From Cyclobacteriaceae bacterium (GTDB lineage Bacteria; Bacteroidota; Bacteroidia; Cytophagales; Cyclobacteriaceae): a stretch of 58,972 nucleotides of DNA. Under the pieces are notes generated by a model that was not told the origin of the DNA, ran no database searches, and saw only the letters and a list, made by a program, of their open reading frames with translations. Position 1 is the stretch's first letter. Every line of letters begins with the position of its first letter. Below, one piece after another: positions 9,049-17,337 of the stretch. The translations under genes and the position numbers were made by a program. The DNA is taken from assembly GCA_026989535.1 (NCBI GenBank), contig JALSJD010000151.1, forward strand, positions 1-58,972, given 5' to 3'.

Positions 9049-10023
9049 TTATTTTAATTTAAACTCCATTATTACTGGCAAATGATCCGATGCATCACCA
9101 AAAGAAGTAAGGATTTTAGCACTTTTTAATTCAATATATTTTTCATTATAAAAAATATAATCCAGCCGCTCGGTTGGTGAAACCGATGAAAATGTTTTTT
9201 TATGTACATTAACTGCTGATTTTATGCCTGAAATACCCAAAATGGATTTTATGGCGGCATTATCATGCGAAATGTCACTGTTAAAATCGCCTGTTAAAAG
9301 CACTGGAAAACGGTCTTTATATGTACGATAGAGTTTTACTATATAATTTACATGATTGGTTCTTGTAATTTCATCAAAGGCCTCTAAGTGTACATTTATT
9401 AATACCACGGTTTTGCCATCTATTACTATTTTGCAAACCTGTGCTAGCCTGTCTAAATAAAAAGCATCGCGATAAAAAGGGCTGTTTGCTACTCGGCTCA
9501 ATACAATTCGTTCGGCATCTGCTAGCGGATACTTGCTTAAAATGGATTGTCCTGATAGCATTTCTCCAAATTGAAATTTTATAGGAAAATAAGGATAGGG
9601 CAGGTATTTTAAATCCCAATTTACAGCTTGAAAAACATAATTATAGCCTATTTTTTGAAGCTCTTGTTGCTGATTAACATAATACGATCGTTTTGAATGG
9701 TAATCAATCTCCTGAAAACAAATTATATCGGCTTTAATGCGGTCAAACTCCTGATATACCTTTAGTAAATTATTGTTAAATAATAATTTTGTTTTTGCTA
9801 CAGGCAGGTTATTGGTCATACCACTTAAATAGCCTATATTATACGTTATTATGCTATAAACAGAGTCGTTATCAATTATTTCAGGGTAATCATTCTTTAT
9901 TAATTGTGAGTACTCCTTTTTAGAATAATTAGGCGATGAAGCCCAAAAATAAAAGACAATAAGAACCAATAAAATAATAGCAATTAATGCTAATGCAAGT
10001 TTAAGTAATTTTTTGATATTCAT
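9049..10023 (-). CDS. Endonuclease/exonuclease/phosphatase-family protein, membrane-anchored
   Basis: A 324-residue protein with one N-terminal membrane segment (about 8-28) followed by an EEP-superfamily domain. Visible family signatures are SIITYNIGYLSG (first strand Asn), DIICFQEIDYHSKRS (catalytic Glu), VLINVHLEA (His), VLLTGDFNSD (Asp/Asn pair), and the final FGDASDHLPVIM (Asp-His). All key residues are present, so it is probably an active metal-dependent phosphoesterase. The superfamily covers DNases, sphingomyelinases and inositol phosphatases, and the anchor suggests a substrate outside the cytoplasm. The gene stands alone, with about 340 bp upstream of the DUF5107 gene and 76 bp after the chemoreceptor gene. 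Confidence 0.85.
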   Translation of the reverse strand: MNIKKLLKLALALIAIILLVLIVFYFWASSPNYSKKEYSQLIKNDYPEIIDNDSVYSIITYNIGYLSGMTNNLPVAKTKLLFNNNLLKVYQEFDRIKADIICFQEIDYHSKRSYYVNQQQELQKIGYNYVFQAVNWDLKYLPYPYFPIKFQFGEMLSGQSILSKYPLADAERIVLSRVANSPFYRDAFYLDRLAQVCKIVIDGKTVVLINVHLEAFDEITRTNHVNYIVKLYRTYKDRFPVLLTGDFNSDISHDNAAIKSILGISGIKSAVNVHKKTFSSVSPTERLDYIFYNEKYIELKSAKILTSFGDASDHLPVIMEFKLK

Positions 10024-10099
10024 ATTAAAACAAAAATGAAAAATAAATACTAACGCCTTTCGCCAAATTAAGGTTTTAAAACGTGTTTAGTCGCATTTT

Positions 10100-11734
10100 C
10101 TATTTTTCCTTGGCACTTTTTTTCTTGACAGAAATGTGCTTTTTTTCTAATTTAAAGTACGAAATAGTTTCTTTCAGCATTTCAGCCTGTGCATTTAACT
10201 CTTCAGAACTTGCTGCCATTTCTTCAGCAACAGTGGCATTTTGTTTCACAATTTGGTCAAGCCTCTGAATAGCAATGTTCACTTGCCCTACTCCAGTATT
10301 TTGCTCAATACTAGCGGCTGCAATTTCTCTTACCATGCTAGCATTTTTTTGAATTTGTGGCAGAACCTCATCTAACATTTTTCCTGATTCTTGCGCAATT
10401 TCTACACTTGAGTTAGACACCTCATCTATTTCACTGGCTGCTTGTTGGCTACGCTCAGCTAGTTTTCGTATTTCTCCTGCAACTACTGCAAACCCTTTTC
10501 CGTACTCTCCTGCTCTAGCGGCCTCTACCGCTGCATTTAGTGCCAATAAGTTAGTTTGCTGCGATATTTCGCCAATAATAGAAATTTTCTCATTAATACT
10601 TTCCATAGAAGCAACTGTTCTATTAACAGATTTACTACTTTTAAGAAGGCTTTCTGTAGCGGCCATCGTTCTTTTTTCTGTTTCTTGAGAATTGCCCGTA
10701 TTTTGTTGAATACTGGCAACCATTTGCTCCATTGAAGTTGACACTTCTTCGACTGAGCTTGCTTGCTCGTTAGCTCTTTCTGACACTTGCTGAGAAGCAG
10801 CATTCATTTCTACACTTGCATTCGTTATTTGATGTGTAGCACCATCTACCTGTGTAATCACCTCCTTGAGCTTATTAAGCATATTGTTTATGCTATTTTT
10901 AATTATCTTCAACTCATCGCTTGCATTTACACGTATTTCTTGGGTTAAATCGCCACTAGCAACTAAAGTTATTACTTGTGTAATTTTTTTTAAGGTATTG
11001 GTAAAATGGTTTACATAAAAAAAAGAAGCTATAGAAGACAAAATAACTAAAATTAAGCCCCAAACCCCAATATCAAATATCGCTTCGTTTGCACTTTTTT
11101 GTACAGGACCTAAATCCGATTTAATAATAAACAACCCTCTAAAATCTCCGTCTTTCATGTCTTCCATTTTATAACCCAAAGCATCTTTACCGTTGCCATA
11201 AGGGCTATTCTCAGGTGCACCATGGCAAACCAAGCAATTTTCACTTTCTCGAATATACACGGGCTTCATTACCCATAACTTATTTTCTTCTTTACTCTTA
11301 TAAGTTATAAGTTCTTTTTTTGTCTCTAAAAACTCATTAATAAATTCTAATTCTTTAGCCGTAGCAATATTTTTTTTGCTTCTAGCTACATTCTTTGGGG
11401 TTGCAATTCTAAATTCGTAATTGTCTTTGTCAGAATCTTTTTTTCCTATTCTCCAGGAAGCAATAATAGGAACCTGATTTTTTATTTTATCAACTTCTTT
11501 GTCCGTCAAATTTCCAGCAGGGTGTTCCTCTACTATTTCTTCTATTATACCCTCTAGTAAACCTTGATTGGCAACATAGGTTCGTACAGCTTCCATTCTT
11601 CTTAAAATGGCCAAACTCTTTTCCTCTAGTGCTTGCTCACCCTCCTTCTTTATTTTTAAAGCAGATACTAAAAATGCTACTCCAATTGACAGCAATAGTG
11701 GCACAATTACAAGTATTAGTAACTTTCTTTTCAT
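10100..11734 (-). CDS. Methyl-accepting chemotaxis protein with c-type heme sensor domain
   Basis: A 544-residue chemoreceptor. TM1 is about 5-26 and TM2 about 219-241; between them lies a sensor domain of the DUF3365/Tll0287-like type with the heme-attachment motif Cys167-x-x-Cys170-His171 (NCLVCHGAP). A HAMP domain follows (about 243-295), then a cytoplasmic signalling coiled coil with the hairpin-tip signature [23 protein letters not shown]3365 domains with C-x-x-C-H bind heme c and are thought to sense redox state or small gases. No cheA, cheW or cheY is in this window, so it is an orphan receptor gene. In a type IX secretion bacterium the downstream output could be gliding or something other than flagella; that is inference. 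A perfect palindrome lies 65 bp upstream of the start. Confidence 0.92.
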   Translation of the reverse strand: MKRKLLILVIVPLLLSIGVAFLVSALKIKKEGEQALEEKSLAILRRMEAVRTYVANQGLLEGIIEEIVEEHPAGNLTDKEVDKIKNQVPIIASWRIGKKDSDKDNYEFRIATPKNVARSKKNIATAKELEFINEFLETKKELITYKSKEENKLWVMKPVYIRESENCLVCHGAPENSPYGNGKDALGYKMEDMKDGDFRGLFIIKSDLGPVQKSANEAIFDIGVWGLILVILSSIASFFYVNHFTNTLKKITQVITLVASGDLTQEIRVNASDELKIIKNSINNMLNKLKEVITQVDGATHQITNASVEMNAASQQVSERANEQASSVEEVSTSMEQMVASIQQNTGNSQETEKRTMAATESLLKSSKSVNRTVASMESINEKISIIGEISQQTNLLALNAAVEAARAGEYGKGFAVVAGEIRKLAERSQQAASEIDEVSNSSVEIAQESGKMLDEVLPQIQKNASMVREIAAASIEQNTGVGQVNIAIQRLDQIVKQNATVAEEMAASSEELNAQAEMLKETISYFKLEKKHISVKKKSAKEK

Positions 11735-11798
11735 AAATAATATATTAAAAATTTAATTAGTGATATGATTTTTTTGCAAACCACACAATAGTACAATA

Positions 11799-11832
11799 AT
11801 AGACTATTGCCTAATATTAGACAATAGTCTAT
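11799..11832. promoter_or_regulatory. Palindrome between divergent chemoreceptor and sirtuin genes
   Basis: ATAGACTATTG at 11799-11809 is mirrored perfectly by CAATAGTCTAT at 11822-11832, with a 12-base spacer. It sits in the 283-bp divergent region, 65 bp from the chemoreceptor start and about 185 bp from the sirtuin start. An operator or an mRNA hairpin are both possible; no T-run follows. Confidence 0.4.
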
Positions 11833-11978
11833 GCCCATGCTGGAGATAAAAGCTTAAACTTAGAGAACCGCAAAATCGATAATATTCAATTCATACTTTT
11901 AAGTCATTTAGGTAATGATTAAATAGGTTTACTCAACCTTATTTTATAAACACATGCATAATATTAATTTACTAATAA

Positions 11979-11986
11979 TACCTTTG
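11979..11986 (+). promoter_or_regulatory. Possible Bacteroidota -7 box of the sirtuin gene
   Basis: TACCTTTG matches the Bacteroidota sigma-A -7 consensus TAnnTTTG and lies 32 bp before the sirtuin ATG. No clear TTG box is seen at the expected upstream distance, so the call is tentative. Confidence 0.35.
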
Positions 11987-12017
11987 TCCACTCAATAGTC
12001 ATATCTTATACTAAAAT

Positions 12018-12698
12018 ATGAAGCGAATAGTTGTATTAACAGGTGCAGGCATAAGTGCAGAAAGCGGCATTGCTACCTTTAGAGATTCTGGTGGGTTGTG
12101 GGAAGGGCACGATGTAATGGAAGTAGCAACGCCACAAGCTTGGAAAGCCAACCGAAAACTTGTGCTAAATTTTTATAATATGCGCAGAAAAGATGCACTA
12201 AAAGCCAATCCTAACAAAGCACATCAATTACTAGTGGCACTTGAGAAGCATTATGAAGTACAAATTATTACCCAAAATGTAGATAATTTGCACGAACGAG
12301 CTGGCTCAACTCACGTTTTGCATTTACATGGCGAATTGTTTAAAGCGCGAAGCACCCAAAAAGCCAGCCTTATTTATCCTATTGATGGATCAGAATTAAA
12401 TATGGGTGATAAATGTGAGCTTGGCTCGCAGCTACGCCCACATATTGTTTGGTTTGGCGAGGAAGTACCCGAAATGGTTAACGCAGTTAAAATAGTGCAG
12501 AAAGCCGATATTTTAGTAATTATAGGTACTTCAATGGTGGTTTACCCGGCAGCCGGGCTTATTGATTATAGTAGCCCCAAAACCCCCATTTATGTAATCG
12601 ACCCGGGCAACCCAGATATGAATACAGATAGCATTACTTTTATTAATAAAAAAGCAACCGAAGGTGTTCAGGAGCTATATAATTTACTAAATCATTAG
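12018..12698 (+). CDS. cobB: Sirtuin, NAD-dependent deacylase (SIRT5/CobB-like)
   Basis: A 226-residue sirtuin that would remove acyl groups from lysines using NAD. Seen: the NAD loop LTGAGISAESGIATFRDSGG (about 7-26), the QNVDNLHERAGS motif, catalytic His104 in HLHGE, and IIGTSMVVYPAAG. Tyr53 and Arg56 (FYNMRR) match the Tyr-x-x-Arg pair that SIRT5-type enzymes use to bind succinyl or malonyl groups, so desuccinylase activity is plausible. The usual four zinc cysteines are not there; only Cys133 remains in the small domain. The start at ATG 12018 leaves the family's standard N-terminus. The gene converges on the TetR gene, with 37 bp between stops. Confidence 0.93.
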   Translation: MKRIVVLTGAGISAESGIATFRDSGGLWEGHDVMEVATPQAWKANRKLVLNFYNMRRKDALKANPNKAHQLLVALEKHYEVQIITQNVDNLHERAGSTHVLHLHGELFKARSTQKASLIYPIDGSELNMGDKCELGSQLRPHIVWFGEEVPEMVNAVKIVQKADILVIIGTSMVVYPAAGLIDYSSPKTPIYVIDPGNPDMNTDSITFINKKATEGVQELYNLLNH

Positions 12699-12716
12699 AG
12701 AAAGCCAGTGGACACA

Positions 12717-12738
12717 AGCAATTAATAGAGGTGCCTTA
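12717..12738 (-). repeat. Stop-codon-overlapping repeat end (TAAGGnnACCTCTATTAATT family)
   Basis: Read on the minus strand this is TAAGGCACCTCTATTAATTG, one end of a dispersed repeat. Its first three bases (12736-12738) are the TAA stop codon of the TetR gene. Related copies are at 17155-17175, 23909-23930, 29027-29047, 29273-29293, 55471-55487 and 56259-56280. Confidence 0.65.
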
Positions 12739-13368
12739 ACCTTTAATGCCAGGAAAAATAGTGCCCAATACTTGAAAGAAAAACATCGAAACATAATCCA
12801 CTTTTTTTATTCTACATACCACAATTGTTCCGTAAAGTGTAGCTATAAACACTTCGCTCAATTGCTGAGAATTAACGCTTAAAGTAGTCTGTTTTTTAAA
12901 TACAATATCCAACATTTGCTGCTCTACCAATTGGTCGAACGAAATAATTTCATAATTCAGCTCTGCAGCCTCTGGAAAAAACAGTAATCGCTCCGCTGGC
13001 TTAACTGCAATAGGGCTTACATAGCTTGTAGAATCGGTAAAATAATGGATAAGGCCTAAAACCATTGATGGCCTCTTTACATACTCCGCAGCAAAGTATT
13101 GCACAATTACATTCAGTGCTTTCATTCCCTCCAAATTAGATTCGGTTAGTTTTAAAATCAACTTTAGTGTAAGTACGCTTCGATAATAAAGTAATAAATT
13201 TACCTTTGATGTAAAATATTTAAAAAAGGTTACTTTACTTATTCCAACATATTTGCATATTTCCACTACTTGTATTTCAGCAAAATTTCTTCGCTCAGAC
13301 TCTTTTAAGACATATTTTAACGACTCGTATTTAATTCTAGCTGCATTTCTTTCTCGTTTTGTAGGCAT
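12736..13368 (-). CDS. TetR-family transcriptional regulator
   Basis: A 210-residue TetR-type regulator. The N-terminal helix-turn-helix is clear: KYESLKYVLKESERRNFAEI leads into VVEICKYVGISKVTFFKYFTSK (about 31-52), the typical turn plus recognition helix with the F-x-Y-F-x-S-K ending. The C-terminal ligand or dimer domain is divergent and does not reveal the inducer. The gene is divergent from the gamma-glutamyltransferase gene with 79 bp between starts, so it may control itself and that gene. The stop codon lies within a dispersed repeat end. Confidence 0.88.
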   Translation of the reverse strand: MPTKRERNAARIKYESLKYVLKESERRNFAEIQVVEICKYVGISKVTFFKYFTSKVNLLLYYRSVLTLKLILKLTESNLEGMKALNVIVQYFAAEYVKRPSMVLGLIHYFTDSTSYVSPIAVKPAERLLFFPEAAELNYEIISFDQLVEQQMLDIVFKKQTTLSVNSQQLSEVFIATLYGTIVVCRIKKVDYVSMFFFQVLGTIFPGIKG

Positions 13369-13386
13369 AATCTTTACTTAGGTAAA

Positions 13387-13413
13387 CAAATATACAATTT
13401 TGTAGTTAACCAA
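13387..13413 (-). promoter_or_regulatory. Bacteroidota-type promoter of the TetR gene
   Basis: On the minus strand TTG (13413-13411) is followed after 16 bases by TATATTTG (13394-13387), a perfect TAnnTTTG box 18 bp from the start codon. The AT-rich region is shared with the divergent gamma-glutamyltransferase gene. Confidence 0.5.
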
Positions 13414-13447
13414 TTTTTTGTAGTTTCAAGCCCAAATTAAAAATGCT

Positions 13448-15133
13448 ATGCAAAAATCTATTTTTACTTTATTTACACTCTTCCTTTTTTTAAGTTGTAA
13501 TACAAAAAAAGAAAAGCCAGCACAAACTGGTCTTATTACCGAAAATGCCATGGTGGTTACGGCTCATCCTATTGCCTCTCATGTTGGTAAGGCTATATTA
13601 GCCAAAGGGGGCAACGCAGTTGATGCTGCGGTAGCTGTAAAATTTAGCTTGGCCGTAGTTTTTCCTTTTGCGGGTAATATTGGCGGTGGTGGCTTTATGG
13701 TATATCGAGCAAGTGACGGCAGCACCAACACACTAGATTTTAGAGAAATGGCTCCGGCCAAAGCACATAGAAATATGTACCTCGATTCGGCTGATAATGT
13801 AATTAAAGACCTAAGTACTCGTGGTCATTTAGCAGCAGGTGTGCCAGGCTCGGTTGATGGAATGGTGGAAGCGCATAGAAAATATGGGTCGCTTCCTTGG
13901 GCCGAGTTAGTACAGCCATCCATTGATTTGGCTACCATAGGCTTTGCTGTAACCAAACGTGAAGCCGATGGATTTAACCGAATAAACAAATCATTAAAAG
14001 AGCTTAACACTATTGAACCTACTCATTTGCTTAAAGAATGGAACGTAGGAGATACGATATACCACTTAGAGCTGGCAAGCACGCTTGTGCGTATAAGAGA
14101 TAATGGGAGAGCGGGGTTTTATGAAGGTGAAACTGCCACCCTGCTTGTTGAAGAAATGAAAAGAGGTGGAGGTTTTATTACCCAAGAAGATTTAAATAAT
14201 TACCATTCTATCTGGCGTACACCTGTAATTAGTAGCTATAAAGATGCTAAAATCATTACTATGCCTCCGCCTTCAAGTGGAGGCATTGCACTTACTCAAT
14301 TATTGCAAAGTGTTGAAGCGTATGATTTGAAAAAACTTGGCCATAATTCTGCCGAATATGTACATCTTTTAACTGAAGCGGAACGTAGAGTATATGCAGA
14401 TAGAGCCGAGTATTTAGGCGATATGGACTTTTACGATGTACCCATCAAGCAATTAACAACACCTAGCTATAATAAAGAAAGGATGCAGAGTTTCAATCCA
14501 GAGCGAGCTACATCCTCTGATAGCATAGGCAGTGGTAAAATACTATTAGAGAGTGACCAAACTACCCATTTCTCCATTATTGATGCCGAAGGAAATGCCG
14601 TAGCAATAACTACTACACTAAATGGCGCCTTTGGCTCAAGGGTAATAGTTGGCAAAGCAGGATTTTTACTAAACAACGAAATGGATGACTTTAGTGTAAA
14701 ACCTGGTGTTCCTAACATGTTTGGCTTGGTAGGTGGCGAAGCCAATGCCATTGCACCCGGTAAACGAATGCTCTCATCTATGACCCCTACTATTGTAGAG
14801 CAAAATGGCAAACTATTACTTGTTACAGGCTCCCCTGGAGGAGCAACTATTATTACCTCTGTATTTCAATCTATTATAAATGTGCTTGCGTTTAATATGA
14901 CCATGCAAGAATCGGTAAATGCACTTAGAACACATAGCCAATGGCTACCAGATGTAATTATGTACGAAAGAGGAGCACTATCAGAAGAAAATATTAAAAA
15001 ACTTAAAGAAATGGGGCATAAACTACTCGATAGAGGAAACATTGGACGCGTAGATGCAGTTAAAGTATTAGAAAATGGTAAGCTCGAAGGAGCTGCCGAC
15101 CCACGTGGTGATGACTTAGCCTCAGGATTTTAA
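13448..15133 (+). CDS. ggt: Gamma-glutamyltransferase, lipoprotein
   Basis: A 561-residue gamma-glutamyltranspeptidase, which cleaves the gamma-glutamyl bond of glutathione and transfers or hydrolyses the glutamyl group. The N-terminus is a lipoprotein signal (FLFLSC, Cys17), so it is likely membrane-anchored outside the cytoplasm. Seen: ENAMVVTAHPIASHVG and GGNAVDAAVA near the start, GNIGGGGFMV, and the autoprocessing site QTTHFSIID with Thr372 as the expected N-terminal nucleophile of the small subunit. Downstream are ITTTLNGAFGS, LLNNEMDDFS and LVTGSPGGATII, matching the gamma-glutamyl pocket. Full length for the family. It stands divergent from the TetR gene and 85 bp before the DUF2911 pair. 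Confidence 0.95.
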   Translation: MQKSIFTLFTLFLFLSCNTKKEKPAQTGLITENAMVVTAHPIASHVGKAILAKGGNAVDAAVAVKFSLAVVFPFAGNIGGGGFMVYRASDGSTNTLDFREMAPAKAHRNMYLDSADNVIKDLSTRGHLAAGVPGSVDGMVEAHRKYGSLPWAELVQPSIDLATIGFAVTKREADGFNRINKSLKELNTIEPTHLLKEWNVGDTIYHLELASTLVRIRDNGRAGFYEGETATLLVEEMKRGGGFITQEDLNNYHSIWRTPVISSYKDAKIITMPPPSSGGIALTQLLQSVEAYDLKKLGHNSAEYVHLLTEAERRVYADRAEYLGDMDFYDVPIKQLTTPSYNKERMQSFNPERATSSDSIGSGKILLESDQTTHFSIIDAEGNAVAITTTLNGAFGSRVIVGKAGFLLNNEMDDFSVKPGVPNMFGLVGGEANAIAPGKRMLSSMTPTIVEQNGKLLLVTGSPGGATIITSVFQSIINVLAFNMTMQESVNALRTHSQWLPDVIMYERGALSEENIKKLKEMGHKLLDRGNIGRVDAVKVLENGKLEGAADPRGDDLASGF

Positions 15134-15177
15134 TGAGAACAAAACATTAAAAATAAATCAAATTTAAACTACGGAAT

Positions 15178-15189
15178 TCTAACGTTAGA
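15178..15189. promoter_or_regulatory. Perfect 12-bp palindrome before the DUF2911 pair
   Basis: TCTAACGTTAGA is self-complementary and is flanked by a further mirrored CGGAA / TTCCG pair (15172-15176 and 15191-15195). It ends 30 bp before the first DUF2911 start, a position suited to an operator. No terminator T-run follows. Confidence 0.35.
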
Positions 15190-15218
15190 CTTCCGACTAA
15201 TCTAAACAACTATCAATT

Positions 15219-16073
15219 ATGAAAAAAGTTTTATTATTAACAGTGTTAGCCACATTTTACCTTGGAGCTAACGCACAAATTACTACACCGGCTTCCAGCC
15301 CAGAAGGCAGCACCTACTCAAAGGTAGGATTAACAGATATTACCATTGACTATGCTCGACCTAAAGCAAAAGGAAGAAAAATATTTGGTGAGGGAGATGA
15401 TTTTTTGGTGCCATTTGGCAAGCTATGGAGAACAGGTGCAAATTCGGGTTCTATTATCACAATAAGTACCGATATTAAAGTAGAAGGCCAAGATTTACCA
15501 GCTGGAGAATATGTGCTGCTAACTATTCCCGGTAAGGATAACTGGACGGTTATCTTTTACAAAGACACAAGCATTGGTGGTAATATGAGTGCGCATAAAG
15601 AGGAAGATAACCAACTAAAAGTGACTGTAAAACCTACTAAACTTACTGAATCTGTAGAAAATCTTACCTTTAACATTTCGGATATAAGTGAAGATAACAC
15701 AAAAGCAGCTATTCAACTTACTTGGGAAAACACCTCCGTTAAGGTTGGTATCGAAGTTAATTTTGATGAAGCCGTAATGGCCGATATTGCAGCAAAAACA
15801 GTTGTAAATGATCGTAATTATGTAGCTGCAGCCAATTATTATTTTAATAATGATAAGGATTTAGCCCAAGCATTAAAATGGATGGATATGTACTTGGAAA
15901 ATCACCCAAAAGAATTTTGGAATGTACATACTAAAGCTAAAATTCAAGCTAAAATGGGAGATAAAAAAGGAGCAAAAGAAACTGCTAAGCAGTCGCTAGA
16001 ACTAGCAAAAGCAAGCGAACGAGGAGACTTTGGCTATATAAAACGTAACGAAGAATTGATTAAATCTTTATAA
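15219..16073 (+). CDS. Secreted DUF2911 protein with helical C-terminal extension
   Basis: A 284-residue exported protein with a signal peptide ending GANAQ (about 1-20). Residues about 25-175 match DUF2911 by its signatures ITIDYARPKAKGRKIFG, GKLWRTGANSG and LPAGEYVLLTIPG. The remaining ~110 residues (from VMADIAAKTV) are helical and TPR-like (AAANYYFNNDKDLAQALKWM, KAKIQAKMGDKKGAKETA). DUF2911 function is unknown to me. A second, shorter DUF2911 gene follows after one base, so the two form an operon of paralogues, one with and one without the helical tail. Confidence 0.88.
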   Translation: MKKVLLLTVLATFYLGANAQITTPASSPEGSTYSKVGLTDITIDYARPKAKGRKIFGEGDDFLVPFGKLWRTGANSGSIITISTDIKVEGQDLPAGEYVLLTIPGKDNWTVIFYKDTSIGGNMSAHKEEDNQLKVTVKPTKLTESVENLTFNISDISEDNTKAAIQLTWENTSVKVGIEVNFDEAVMADIAAKTVVNDRNYVAAANYYFNNDKDLAQALKWMDMYLENHPKEFWNVHTKAKIQAKMGDKKGAKETAKQSLELAKASERGDFGYIKRNEELIKSL

Positions 16074-16074
16074 G

Positions 16075-16596
16075 ATGAAAAATTTTGCTGCATTAATCCT
16101 TGTAATGGCACTGGTTTCGACCAGTGCCATTGCTCAAAAATTTCAGCCAAGTCCTAAATCGGTGCTTACACAAGTAGTTGGCACTACCGAAATTAAGATT
16201 GACTACCACAGACCAGGCCTCAAAGGTAGAACGCTTGAATCGTTAATTACCAACGGCAAAGTGTGGCGGGCTGGTGCTAACCAAGCCACCGAAATCACTT
16301 TTTCTAAAGATGTAAAAATTGAGGATAAAATAATAACTGCCGGCACCTATAGCTTGTATGCTATTCCAGAAGCAAGTGAGTGGACAATTATTATCAATAG
16401 CAAATTATCGTGGGGCACACAATATAATGAGGCAAAAGATGTAATTAGGTTTAAAGGAAGCGTTTCTAAGGTTAACCAACCCACAGAAACTTTTACGATA
16501 GACATTGCTGATATCAGCAAAGATGGCACTAAAGCCAGTATTGAATTACGATGGGGTAATGTGGTGGTAAAAGCACCTTTTGAAGTGATGATGTAA
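16075..16596 (+). CDS. Secreted DUF2911 protein, short paralogue
   Basis: A 173-residue exported DUF2911 protein with a signal peptide ending TSAIAQ (about 1-20). It shares the paralogue's marks: TEIKIDYHRPGLKGRTL, GKVWRAGANQATEI, TAGTYSLYAIPE and ISKDGTKASIELRWG. It lacks the helical extension of the gene one base upstream. The one-base spacing implies translational coupling. No catalytic residues can be assigned. Confidence 0.88.
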   Translation: MKNFAALILVMALVSTSAIAQKFQPSPKSVLTQVVGTTEIKIDYHRPGLKGRTLESLITNGKVWRAGANQATEITFSKDVKIEDKIITAGTYSLYAIPEASEWTIIINSKLSWGTQYNEAKDVIRFKGSVSKVNQPTETFTIDIADISKDGTKASIELRWGNVVVKAPFEVMM

Positions 16597-16608
16597 AGGG
16601 CAGGGTGC

Positions 16609-16967
16609 ATAACATTTTGTCGTTTTAGTTTAAAACCATTTTGTGTAAGCCCCCTAACCTATATTAAAAAGAAAAGTAAAATAGAAATCGTCATTCCTGC
16701 GCAGGCAGGAATCTGTAGATATGAAAAGAGATTAAACATTATGGCTATAATAAATTTTAATCAGTCTTTATTAGTTGTAACATCCTACAGGGCGGATTCC
16801 TGCCTGCGCAGGAATGACGTAAGTGTTTGTTTTTCTTTGCATGTGCTTAAGCACTTAACCACAGATTCCCGAAGCGTTTATTTGGGGGGCATAATTTTGA
16901 AAAAAAAACTTACTTTTCTTACCTACTTCTAAAATAACAATATAAATAATTAGCGACAAAATGTTAT
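16609..16967. repeat. 14-bp inverted repeats bounding a 359-bp intergenic block
   Basis: ATAACATTTTGTCG at 16609-16622 is mirrored exactly by CGACAAAATGTTAT at 16954-16967, and weaker mirrored similarity (AGAAAAGTAA) continues inward. The block contains the REP-like element 16689-16819. Together with the terminator at 17199-17236 this is most of what I see in the 741-bp gap 16597-17337. A 70-codon minus-strand open frame at 16855-17067 has no recognisable features. Confidence 0.55.
16689..16819. repeat. Inverted-repeat element, family CGTCATTCCTGCGCAGGCAG
   Basis: A 27-base arm at 16689-16715 (starting CGTCATTCCTGCGCAGG) is mirrored at 16793-16819 (ending CGCAGGAATGACG). Related elements occur at 30411-30482, 55916-56047 and 56311-56473. 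The arms are also internally palindromic (CCTGCGCAGG). Confidence 0.85.
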
Positions 16968-17154
16968 ACAGGCTAAAGGGCATCTCTATTAACTCCATTT
17001 TGTTTGCCAACTTGGTCTTTTTTTCAGCTACTGTGTTATCAAAATACTCATTTAGCGATGCTCCCACCGCACAAGCTGGCTCAAAAGTCCACTGGACTTT
17101 CGCCCTGTTTTTGATGCTTTGTATCTAAAAAAACACCTGCGTTCGAATTTCAAA

Positions 17155-17175
17155 AGAAATTAATAGAGGTATCCT
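17155..17175 (-). repeat. Repeat end, TAAGGATACCTCTATTAATT family
   Basis: On the minus strand this reads TAGGATACCTCTATTAATTT, matching the repeat ends near holA and TetR. Here no gene stop codon is adjacent. Confidence 0.55.
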
Positions 17176-17198
17176 AAAAGTAATCTTATTGTTTTGAT

Positions 17199-17236
17199 AG
17201 AGGTCTAAACACCACGTTTAGGCCTCTATTTTTTTT
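17199..17236 (+). terminator. Intrinsic terminator
   Basis: AGAGGTCTAAA (17199-17209) pairs with TTTAGGCCTCT (17217-17227), an 11-bp stem with one G-U pair and a 7-base loop, followed by ATTTTTTTT. It lies 600 bp after the DUF2911 operon and 100 bp before the metalloprotease gene. Confidence 0.7.
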
Positions 17237-17288
17237 ACTTAAATCCACCTCCTAGCATTATTATTTACCATAAATATAATTTTTAGCC

Positions 17289-17316
17289 TTGGCTCAATTC
17301 AATTGTGTTATTCTTG
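17289..17316 (+). promoter_or_regulatory. Likely promoter of the zinc metalloprotease gene
   Basis: TTG (17289-17291), a 17-base spacer, then TATTCTTG (17309-17316), seven of eight matches to TAnnTTTG. The start codon is 22 bp downstream. The intrinsic terminator just upstream isolates this transcription unit. Confidence 0.45.
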
Positions 17317-17337
17317 AGCTAAATTAAAATCTTAATA

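Noticed and set aside
16855-17067. Minus-strand 70-codon gene
   Set aside because: It has a hydrophobic stretch but overlaps inverted-repeat DNA, shows no family match, and has no start signal.
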